Of a stretch of DNA of 64,000 nucleotides, positions 55,141 through 64,000 are shown one piece after another. A program made the position numbers and the translations under genes. The DNA comes from Anoplopoma fimbria (Eukaryota; Chordata; Actinopteri; Perciformes; Anoplopomatidae). Under the pieces are notes generated by a model that was not told where the DNA came from, searched no databases, and saw only the letters and a list, made by a program, of their open reading frames with translations. Position 1 is the stretch's first letter, and the number at the start of each line of letters is the position of its first letter. Location of the stretch: contig NC_072465.1 of assembly GCF_027596085.1 (NCBI RefSeq), positions 21,100,707-21,164,706 of the forward strand, in the 5' to 3' direction.

Positions 55141-57611
55141 CAGTTATACAGCTGGATACTTTTTGCCTTCCAAGCCAAGTGTGGGACAGTTACATATTCT
55201 TTGCCCAGTCTGTACATTGGCATGTTATGTTGAAAGTATGGCCCAAATCAGACACACTGAACAGCTGTTCATGTGCATTTGGGATAGTGTGGCCGGTAAA
55301 GCCCTATCCAAGAAATGCCTGGCAGAATGTTTTTTTTAGTCCATCTTCCAAGCATAAAGACAAGTTGAACGAGACCCTCACACTGAGGCCTGCTCACACT
55401 CTGAATGCAGCGTGGCGGTAGATGCCCTGTTTGTTCATATGGTTCATATCGGTTGGATGTGCTCACTGGAAGAAAAAAGGACCCAGAGGGGAAGTTGTGG
55501 ATTTATGTTTACAAGTTTAATAATAATCATAATTTATGTTGTCAGGTGTGGTCATAAGGTGACTTTAGGGTCCTGTTGATAGATTATCTATTTGTGTAAT
55601 TCAACGATGATTATTGTCAAAGTAATGCAACAAGCACATTCTTTAGACGTATGAGAGTCCTACATGTCTTGTGAAAAACATTGTATAATGTCTTTGTTAC
55701 CAAATATAATACTAGTTATGTTATTATGGTTATCTCATGTTTTATGTTCTTTATGTTTAAAGAAAGCTTGGAGGGTCTAATGAAAGGTGTTATCAAATAG
55801 GTTTGTTGTGATCTTGAACCATATTAACATCTAAAGGTTAAGATATCTCAGCCTATGCGTGGATTCTTTAATTGGCCACACCAGCACGCAATTGATTGGT
55901 CGGTTCAAACCTTGGCTCACATTGAAATATCTAATATAAAACCAATGAATGGATTGCCATTAAAATTGTTTGGAACTATTCAATGTCCCTAGAGATTAAG
56001 TCTTCTGACCTGGTGATCCTTTGATTTTTCCTATAGCGCCATAATGAAGTTGAAATTGTTTTTTTGGGTGAGTTGCGGTATACATATGTATGTCCCCTAT
56101 GGGATGAAATGTTATTACTTTAGTTATCCCTGACTCCTTATTTAATGGTATTATTAGGTCAAAATATATATATTTTTACAATACTTTGGTTCATTTTCAT
56201 TAAACCAATGACATTCCCATCAGCCTTAATTGTACTTTGAATTTAGTGATAGTTACAATGTAAATGTTAACATCAATGTGTTTGCATGGTTACGGAGAGC
56301 ATGTTAGCATGCTAACCTTTCACATTTAGCTCCAGGGCATGGCTACTTAACTGGGTATTGTGCAGCGAACCCTGCATCACATGACTGAATACACCGTATG
56401 TTTGACATCATAACCAATATGTTATATGTGCACATCCCCCCATGGATACTCCATTAACAACACCAAGTGTACTGACTGAACAAAGACGGCTAAGCTGTTA
56501 CATTGCGCCTGAACTGTTTGCTCTAGAGATTGGAAACCCCCAGAGCAGTTGGTTTCCAATACCACGGACATTGCCTTGGCCAAAAGTCTGAGAAGGAATT
56601 ATTTCCGGAAGCTCCAAGCACACTACCGGGCAGGAGGAGAGCGAGATTAGAAGTCCTCTCCCAGCCGGCAGAAATACAATAGGTTAAACCACCTGCTGCC
56701 CTGAGGAGCTTTTCTTTGACTGGTGTTGCGGTCTTCCTTTCTTGAGGTTGCAAGGCCAGAGACGTACTAAATGTTATTGTTTCTCCTTCTCTGTTATCCG
56801 CCTTTTGTTCTGGATGTTTCAAAGAAACCATTAATTGCACCCTCATCCACACACAGCACAGTCTGTCTCTGGCTCTCTGTTTTAATCTTTCACTCATTAT
56901 TTCCTTTTTCAGTTCTCTTTCATGCTCTTTTTCATTTACCCTCCCTCTAACCTCTCTTTCTGCGTCTCTGCTCCATCAACTCTGTCTCTCTTTCTAACCT
57001 CTATGCATGTTTCGCAACAGCCGAGGACCGTATCTGCTCCCCCGTAACACTCTCCAATGTTTGTCTGAAGTATTAGGGGGTTGTTGCCTTATTGGATAGA
57101 ATTAATTGATTAATACTTTTATCCAATTAGTGCTCCCTCATGCAATTAATCAGCTGGCTGATGTTATGGCTGCTTCATCAGTCGGACGAAAGGCAGACAG
57201 ATGCTTTGGGTCTGGTGTGTGATGAACATTGACCTCTCCCTCTCTCTCCCTCCCTCTCTCTGTCTCTCTCTCCCCTTCCTATTTTCCACACACCTGGTTC
57301 CCTGTCCTCTTCTCACTGTTTGCAATCGCTCTCAAGCACATAGTTAGAGTTCTTGCTGAACACAAGAAACGCTGGTGGAAAACAGTTTCCTTCCGCTAAT
57401 CCTAATAAAACCAGCATATAATTGGTTTTGTGGCTCAGAACACACATAGGTAAAGGAACGATGAGCAGAAAAGTGGTGTTTTAGGATTTAATAAGGTTTT
57501 ATAAATTGCAACAAATTCTATGCTATCAATGCTATATCGATGCTGCTTAAAGAATTTAGAGATTCAGCCCAAATTGCAGTTATAACATACATGTTCTTTT
57601 CTGTTTTACAG
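55141..57611. other. Non-coding stretch upstream of the cadherin exon
   Basis: Includes the dispersed repeat at 56130-56350, a homeodomain-word-rich block at 57060-57190 and CT-rich runs at 57232-57275. No upstream exon was recognised. Confidence 0.55.
56130..56350 (-). repeat. Diverged copy of the same dispersed repeat family, opposite strand
   Basis: AATGACATTCCCATCAGCC and the GTTAGCATGCTAAC palindrome are the reverse complement of motifs that precede the ATGGCAATCCAT block in this repeat family. Non-coding. Confidence 0.5.
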
Positions 57612-58502
57612 GTTAGTCCTGCTCTTGCCTTTGAAACACTGATGGAGTTGTCATGATGGTCAAAGAAATACCATTGGACCTTTGAAGAATGAACTTTCAA
57701 AACCACTGGACTGTTCTGGAGGAAAAAGTCGTCAAAGGGCAAAAAAAATCATCAACAGTAAAATTAGTTGGCCTTTTCTCAGTTCAAGGATTCTTCTTCA
57801 GGAGACAAAATTATTCATGACTTTTCAAGGAACTGGACTTTACAAGAATTTTCATCACAAAAGAAGTTCAATATTGTAATTTTTAGATAGCTTAGGATCA
57901 AACCACCTGAAACAAACACCAACCATTCAAAGGAACGAGACTAGAAGTTAAATCAGATGCACTGAAGCAGTAAAAAACGACAAGAATGGATGGACACCAT
58001 CTCTCTTCAGGGGCCTTCTCCTCACTGCAGTTGTATTCCTGTTTCCCACTAGTTTCCCCTCTGATCAGTGAGGAAATCCAATAAAATTTGTTTTTTTTGT
58101 TGCCTTCAAAAAATCAGCCTGAAAGGCTTTATCCAAATCCTGTTTTTATCATTACTTAAGGTCATAATTTAAAAAAAATGCTATGGAAAGTGGGCCAGAT
58201 ACTTTGAAAGAATCAAAATGACTGATCATGCTACAATACAAACAGGCACTCTGCAGGTGGTAGGACTTCAATGTGCTCCATGACGTGCCCTGTATTCAGA
58301 AGATAACCTCAGATTTATTAGTGATCTAATGGATTAACTTTTAAGTTTTTACGCAAAGGCCTTTTTAAGTTTGCCCTTTTTTATTTGGTAAACTACAACC
58401 GAAAGAATAAACCTTTAACTTTCTACATGGATCTTTTATATTTCATGTAGACCCAGACTGAATTTATTTTTTCCTTTTCCTATTTTTTTTTTCATCATCA
58501 AA
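57612..58502 (+). other. Candidate 5' untranslated part of the cadherin exon
   Basis: A strong acceptor (pyrimidine-rich run ending TTTTACAG at 57611) lies 891 bases before the cadherin ATG, with no donor-acceptor pair evident between. The exon could therefore start at 57612 with a long leader. The leader would hold many upstream ATGs, including a start-stop ATGTAG at 58445-58450 and an AATAAA at about 58081. A weaker alternative acceptor is TTTCATGTAG ending at 58450, which would leave only 52 bases of leader. I cannot choose between them from sequence alone. Confidence 0.45.
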
Positions 58503-58730
58503 ATGGCTCTTTCATGGACATCAGGGGCTTGGACACTGGCAGCATTGGGTTTTCTTAGCTGCTGTAGTTTTGGCTGGTGTGAGGCCTCAAGGACTAGTGG
58601 TTCGACCCCAGGAGGAAGTAGACAGGAGCAAGGACCCTCATCATTGGAACGAGTAAAGAGAGGATGGGTGTGGAACCAGTTTTTTGTGGTAGAGGAGTAC
58701 ACGGGCACAGAGCCACTCTACGTAGGAAAG
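58503..58730 (+). CDS. cdh22: First coding exon of a type II classical cadherin, probably cadherin-22 (partial gene)
   Basis: Seen: 76 codons run from an ATG in strong Kozak context (A at -3, G at +4) to an AAG|GTAAGG donor, leaving phase 0. Residues 1-8 are a short N-region, about 10-25 a hydrophobic signal-peptide core, 28-49 a Ser/Gly-rich prosegment, 50-53 the furin site RVKR, and 54-76 start EC1 as [20 protein letters not shown] then VGK. Known: type II cadherins are calcium-dependent adhesion proteins of the plasma membrane. Trp2 and Trp4 of the mature protein (here W55 and W57) insert into the partner EC1 pocket, and furin cleavage exposes them. The coding boundary at VGK fits my memory of type II genes. 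Inference: the [15 protein letters not shown] wording fits cadherin-22 best; cadherin-20 is the nearest alternative. EC1-EC5, the membrane segment and the catenin-binding tail must lie beyond the window. Type II assignment is firm; the paralogue is less so. Confidence 0.85.
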
Positions 58731-60620
58731 GTAAGGACATTTCATTTTATAATTTAAATATTGTAATAAGAGCTTTGTGTTGATTCCTTAAACTGAAGAG
58801 AATTTCATACATTTTTTTACGCAATCTAAATTTGTAGTCTTCAGTTATAAAAAATGCCATCTAGCACAATTACATAAAACCAAACCAAACTGCTCAAACT
58901 CTGAGAACTCAAAATAACACTGCAAACTCTATACTGTCTGTGTAACAATAAGTTTTGATAGTTTGTTCATTGGTTTGTGTCTGGGCGACTCATGTTTTTT
59001 GTTTTGACCTCCCTGCTGATGGGGGACTGTTTCGCTCAGGAGGGAGTGGGCAGAGACTCTGGGGGATGAGTTTCTAGCGAAAACACCAGAGCCGACAGTC
59101 ACAGTGGGCTGGTGAAGAGTTGGGTCTAAGCTGTGTAACTGCATCAACAGAAAGTTTGTTTATCAGGCTGGGAGTCAGGACAGCAGTCCCCTGGGATCAG
59201 AGCCCTGATTCTTGGGGTTGCTGTACCTGAACTGCTAGCGGAAGCTCCGTCAGCCTACTGCATCCACGTGGTGCTGTACTCCCGGCAAAGCAGCCTCCGG
59301 ACGGCGTTGAGGATGTGGCGAGGGTTAGAGTCATTTTATCGTTTCTGGCCCTTTGGAAATGAAGTAAACAAACTATTCTGTTGATAGATCTACTTCTTTA
59401 TTTATTATTGAAGGAGGGCAGTCTGGTATCACAGTGAGGTACAAGTGGGGCTAATCAGTTAGCATGCTTATTTCAGTTGATAACTCAACACCATACGTAG
59501 ACATCTTTGACATAATATCAACACTATAACCTCCTAATTTTCTGTTAATGTTGTTAGATACATTTTGGGACATACCTTACACATTGCACCTTTTAAGAAA
59601 AAAAAGCTCATAATGATTCAGCAGTTTTGCAGATACAGAATCCCCTTACAATTACCACAAACAGTGCTCAGTGCGTTTGCGTTGCGAGACGTAGGTACAA
59701 ACTGAAGATTGTTGCCAAACGTAAGGGCTACATGACCTCCTGATCAGTATAAACATGTTTTCAGCTTAACCACTCAACCCAACTAATCAGTAAAGGATTA
59801 TCTGGAACCATTGGATTACTACACTACTATTACTTACAGATTGTAGGACAAAGAAAAAAAAGACACATTGTTCATGGGTTTAAGAATAAGAAGAGATAAA
59901 GATCAAGTCCCAGTGGTATTCTGCAAAACACCTCTGGAATGTGCTCTATCACCAGTAAGCAGTAAAAACATTTGCCATTGCAAAGATTCTAAAGCTCTGA
60001 ACACATATGACATTGTCCAAAATATTTTCAATATTTTTCTTCAACTATACTGGTCATTTTTTCTAAAAAAACATATTTTGCTTTGGAAAGCCCTGGCATG
60101 CCACATCCATAACCACATTAAATTGAGAAGAAGCAGACAGTTTTTAAAATAGTGTCTACCTTCGGCTGTCACTGGTGAAGCTCCTGTGTAACGTAGGCGT
60201 TGCTGTGGTTTTGAGTTTTGTTTCACTCCCACGTTCTTGTTCTCATTGTTATCTACCGATAGGAACCTCATTGTTCTCTGATCCACTCTGCTTTGTTGTG
60301 CTGTAGAATCTCTGAAAGCTGCAGAAGTCCATTGGCTTCTTGTAATACAAACTGAGTACTTCCTCTGATGCTTCATGTGAAAAGCTTTCCAAGGCAAATA
60401 ACTGGAACAGTTTCTTGTGGAGCTGCAACACTAAATTTCGACGTTATGATGATACAAACTTTTTTGCAAATTTTTGCTCAGAAACAAAGTAAATACTACA
60501 GCATATAATACTTATAGATTTTGAGATTCCTTTTGTATGAGCTTTAAATATTACTTGAAGACAAACTGATGGAAATAAAAGGCTATAATCGCTTGTTGGG
60601 AACCTTCACACTTCTCATGT
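58731..60620 (+). other. Intron following the cadherin first coding exon
   Basis: It begins with the GTAAGG donor. The next cadherin exon, expected to continue EC1 and contain a DRE and a DxNDN-type motif, was not found. 59160-59340 is GC-richer and may be part of a mobile element. Confidence 0.65.
59576..59597. mobile_element. Single terminus of a MITE related to 36105-36528
   Basis: CTTACACATTGCACC plus the next seven bases match 36507-36528 at 21 of 22 positions. No partner terminus was found within about 450 bases upstream, although 59160-59340 is GC-rich like the interior of the other copy. Confidence 0.4.
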
Positions 60621-60972
60621 CATTAAAGGAGCTATATTTAACATTCTGAAGAGTGATATATCAGCAAACAACTATTTGCATTGTGAAGATATAGTGGAGT
60701 AAAACAATTAGAGACTCTCCCTCTGGTAAACTCACTGCTCCACTCAACACCGGTCCAAACGGCGGTTGTGGCTGATGATGACGTCCCAATCAGCAGCATC
60801 ATAGCAGAAGCGTAGCACACTGTTAGCTCTGTCAGCAGTTTTTTTCCCCGTAGTTTGCACTGAGGGGGCTGTTAGCAGAGTGAGCTGTTAACGGCCGGCT
60901 CGGCGTCTACATGTTGAGAGCGGATAACAGGCAATCGAAATGCTCCTAATCTCGGATTTTGCACCTTTAATG
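60621..60972. mobile_element. MITE-like element, about 350 bp
   Basis: The left end CATTAAAGGAGC and the right end GCACCTTTAATG are inverted repeats with one mismatch. The interior is GC-richer than its surroundings and non-coding. The terminal word TTAAAGGTGCA resembles those at 36105-36528 and 59576-59597, suggesting related elements. Confidence 0.5.
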
Positions 60973-61614
60973 GCCTGTGCCATTTCCATTACACATGAGG
61001 AACACTAGCACTGGGCCTGAATCACAAGTTCTAATCATACACATAATTTAGCTTATTTACCTAAAGAGCCTTACCTGCCTTTGCACCAGAGAAACCATGG
61101 GGCTAGATTTAGTTAATTTGCCCTTGTTCTAGGATCACAAAAAGTCTTTACTTTAGAAGGAAGTACTTTCTGATCCTCGAGGAACTATCAAGGCAGATTA
61201 TACAGTTCACTGGTCAAACACGACTCCCAGTGTACAACTTTATTCAAACAGTTAGCAACAAGAGAGTGAACAAGGCAAACAAATCATCATGTGCTTATTG
61301 TTTCATTGCTGTTGTCTACTAAAGCGTAAATAATGGACCATAAATGGTTTTCTGACTGCTTTTCCACTTCTGCATGCCTTCTTTGCATGAGGACGATATA
61401 TCCAGTCTGTGTTGTTGTTTTGATGTGTGTGAAAACTGTGTCTCAAACATGAATTTCTTTTTGCAATTGGTTGTGAGAGTAATTTGTCCAATCTTCACAA
61501 AAGAGTCTCCTAGTACTTTGTTTAGTTCCTCTGGTTCCTTTGTTTCTGGAACTATTAGTTTGTAACTCACTGATGACCTCAATGATGTCCTACTCTTTGA
61601 TGTTGAGGACAATA

Positions 61615-62259
61615 GCTGTGTCCCAATCCAGCGGCTGCAGCCTTCGGAGGACCCAGCCTTCGCGGTCTACGTCAGCCGGGTCCTTTGAATACCGCGAAGG
61701 CTGGACCGAGCGGTCCCCGAAAGGAGACGGTCTGGTCCACAAATTATTTTCTGTTTGCGTCACCAGCTTTTCGCACCCCCCACCCCTTTGCCGCTCCAGT
61801 CTCCTAGCAACCAGCTGTGGTTGTCATAAAAGAGGTAAAGCTAAGTTAAAAAAGACGAGTTGCTATAAATAGCGCAGCGGCTCTCGGTAGCGTTAGCTGG
61901 TTAGTTAATAGCGTCAAGTCAGTTAACCGATCAATTTAACATTAGTGTGATCTGATCAGGTCCCTTGTTTTTAGTTTTAACACTTGTATCTGTCGATATT
62001 CACATGAATTAAAACCCAATAATTACATTTAAATGTGAATTCTCCCTTTGCTGGTCAACTAGTCGCCATGTCATAAAAAAAAAAAAAAAAAAATCAACTT
62101 CACCGGCACGCAATGAATCTTGGGATATGTTGGGCCGTGAAGGATCCATCAGTTGTATCCTCCAAATCTGGGAAAAGTAGGCTTCATTTGTCGGCCGCTG
62201 TGACGCAATCCGTCTACAAATACACCCTCCGAAGGAAGCAGCTGCTGGATTGGGACAGC
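61615..62259. mobile_element. Non-autonomous DNA transposon with about 33-bp terminal inverted repeats
   Basis: The left end GCTGTGTCCCAATCCAGCGG and the right end, whose reverse complement starts AGCTGTCCCAATCCAGCAGC, form inverted repeats that continue into CTGC..CCTTCGGA. The roughly 645-bp interior has no transposase. It holds an A19 run (62077-62095) and a second inverted pair (CAGCCTTCGCGGT 61654-61666 against ACCGCGAAGGCTG 61691-61703). I recognise the terminus as a common fish repeat, but cannot fix the superfamily. Target duplication is unclear (AATA / TAAT). Confidence 0.75.
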
Positions 62260-64000
62260 TAATGTCTTGACACCAGAAATGTGATGATTGAAAGTTATTA
62301 TTTTCATGTAATTATAGAGCATGAGTATTGGTAAAATCGAATATGTTTGCTATCACCTCAGTGCCATTTGGTTACATTTTGCCTGCTTTTCTTCACTCTT
62401 CTTGTTCACATCCCATTCATCAGCTGCTTCTCAAATGAACTTCAGTGAGTTGATGAGAGTGGACAGCGTGTACGATTCGATTGCCTTACATAGGACGTGA
62501 TTTGGAAAGACGGGATATTAATGCAGACAGCATGAGACTCACTGATGAGTCACACACATCAATCATGTGATCCCCTTGTTTCTTATCATTTAGACATGGC
62601 AATTGACCAGCTAATATTGCATCTGCATATATTGATCTCTCTATTTCTACAAATGAATGGAGATGTTCTCCGCAGAACGGTCGGGTTGTTACAGAATCAT
62701 TATCCCTTGGACACTATTTGTTTGCCATTGGGAATGGATTGCATTCCTGATGGAAAACCAACAACAAGGCCAGCAAAACAGAGAGATAGATTGAGAGAAA
62801 TTGAGTGGTAACCATTGAGAGGAACGGAGGAAGACGGGAGGTTGCAAAAGGAAGCTGGGCAAGAAGAGACTTCATACGCTGACTTGTGATTCATAAAAGG
62901 ACAGGGCGCTAGGGAAGGCAGTGAACTGATATAAAAGGGCTGAGGGGAGCTCGAGGGAGTGACACAGCAGGAGGCGAAGAGGGATGATTTTATTAATAAA
63001 ATTATCTAAAGTTATAGGACTTCATGTGACGAGGGCACCGACTAGTGCTAGTAATATTAATGGTTCGTGTGAGTGTGGATGTCTGTGTGTAACTCTCTCT
63101 CACACACTGATGGACTCTTCTCCATTTTCTGGTATCAACACTTTAATATGAACAGCAGAGGATTAAAGCCAAGCACTGTGCCTCTGTACTGGATAATTAC
63201 AACAAGCTTTTTTTTTTCATATTACTTCACCCCGACTCAGCGAACTTGCCAAGCTCGTTCTCTCTCACAAGTTGGCTGCCACCACTCTGCTAATGAAATC
63301 AGATTTACCAATAAAATGGTCACTCACAAGGCGTTAAACTGGAAGCTTTGGGCAGTACGTTTAGATAAATTCTTTGCGGACTTAAATGATACAACTATAT
63401 TTTGGAGTGAAGGAAGGAAGTAAGGGAGTGGGGAACTTACAGGAAGTGTACTTTTGTAAGAGGGGGAGATGCTGCTGAGCCCAGATAATCCTAAATGGCT
63501 GTTAAAGGAAGTAAAGGAAGCAAAAATGACATATTCTTCTTCTCCTCAGTCATGATTCTTTCTCCACTATTTGGACGAAAGCTGTCAGACATAAATCAAT
63601 TTTGAGGGTGTATGTGAGAGAGAGAGTTGGACTATGACTGCAGCAAGTGCATATGCTTTTATATTTCAGCAACAAAAAGAATATAGTTCAAGGGTTTTGT
63701 GTACAGTTTTCAAAGTCTCTTTTGTATCAATCCAGCTCTTTGATTTTGATGGATGTACCTGGAATATATTTTCTTATCCTGTCTCACCATGAACTGTTAA
63801 AAAATTGTTATTGTCCATGTCCAAGATGGTTCTTTGTCCCTTTTTTTAAAACTCAGCATTCAAGTTATAGCCAGACGGCACAGAAGCCCTTATCTTAATG
63901 GTGTCTAAAGCAGGTTTAGTGTAGTTTTGAAAATGTAGTATAGCCTAATCCTCACAATAAGCCTATGTATGTTGTATTCTATATGCTGTTTCTTTTATCT
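62260..64000 (+). other. Continuation of the cadherin intron
   Basis: Unique non-coding sequence with the TATA-like motif at 62930. No acceptor joined to a cadherin-like frame was seen up to the edge. Confidence 0.6.
62930..62950 (+). promoter_or_regulatory. TATA-box-like motif
   Basis: GATATAAAAGGGCTGAGGGG is a consensus TATAAAAG followed by GC-rich sequence, inside the intron after the cadherin exon. No downstream exon is recognised. Confidence 0.2.

Noticed and set aside
58731..64000. Search for the second coding cadherin exon
   Set aside because: No segment with an acceptor and EC1-like sequence (DRE, xDINDN) was found, so none is reported.

Overview
The window looks like vertebrate nuclear DNA, most likely from a teleost fish. 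The support is a general background rich in A and T, more than a dozen long (CA/GT)n microsatellites, a tRNA-headed SINE with a tail common in fish genomes, and relics of fish-type DNA transposons and retroelements. There is no prokaryotic gene organisation. Nearly all open frames of 60-190 codons are chance frames through introns, spacer DNA or simple repeats.

The one protein-coding segment I can support is a first coding exon at 58503-58730 (+). It encodes a signal peptide, a very short prosegment, a furin site (RVKR) and the start of the first extracellular cadherin repeat of a type II classical cadherin. The residues after the furin site resemble cadherin-22 most closely, as far as I recall the family. 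The exon ends at a consensus donor in phase 0. The next coding exon is not visible in the remaining 5.3 kb, so the gene continues beyond the right edge. A candidate untranslated exon with good splice sites lies at 20887-21010 (+). If it belongs to the same transcript, most of the window is the large first intron of this cadherin gene; otherwise it is upstream intergenic DNA.

Layout: 1-9700 is non-coding with microsatellites, a perfect 35-bp hairpin (1194-1268) and a 39-bp tandem duplication (4738-4815). 9720-10440 holds a decayed retroelement that looks Ngaro/DIRS-like. 12742-13379 is a hAT transposase scrap next to an internally deleted pogo/Tigger-like element. 18019-18319 is a SINE. 19681-25010 carries LINE/RTE-like tails and the candidate exon. 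26-38 kb has compositionally distinct, possibly conserved non-coding blocks. About 38746-40010 is an internally deleted Tc1-like transposon with a split transposase relic. 46081-46403 is an unusual (CT)n array with a regular 12-base interruption. 49.5-56.4 kb has more repeat fragments, a perfect p53-family site and an unexplained GC-richer stretch. 57.6-58.7 kb is the cadherin leader and first coding exon. 58.7-64 kb is intron with two short non-autonomous DNA transposons.

No rRNA, functional tRNA, CRISPR, plasmid or phage feature was seen. I did not find convincing evidence of a new multi-gene system. The most interesting leads are the candidate leader exon, the perfect hairpin, the interrupted CT array and the p53-type element.
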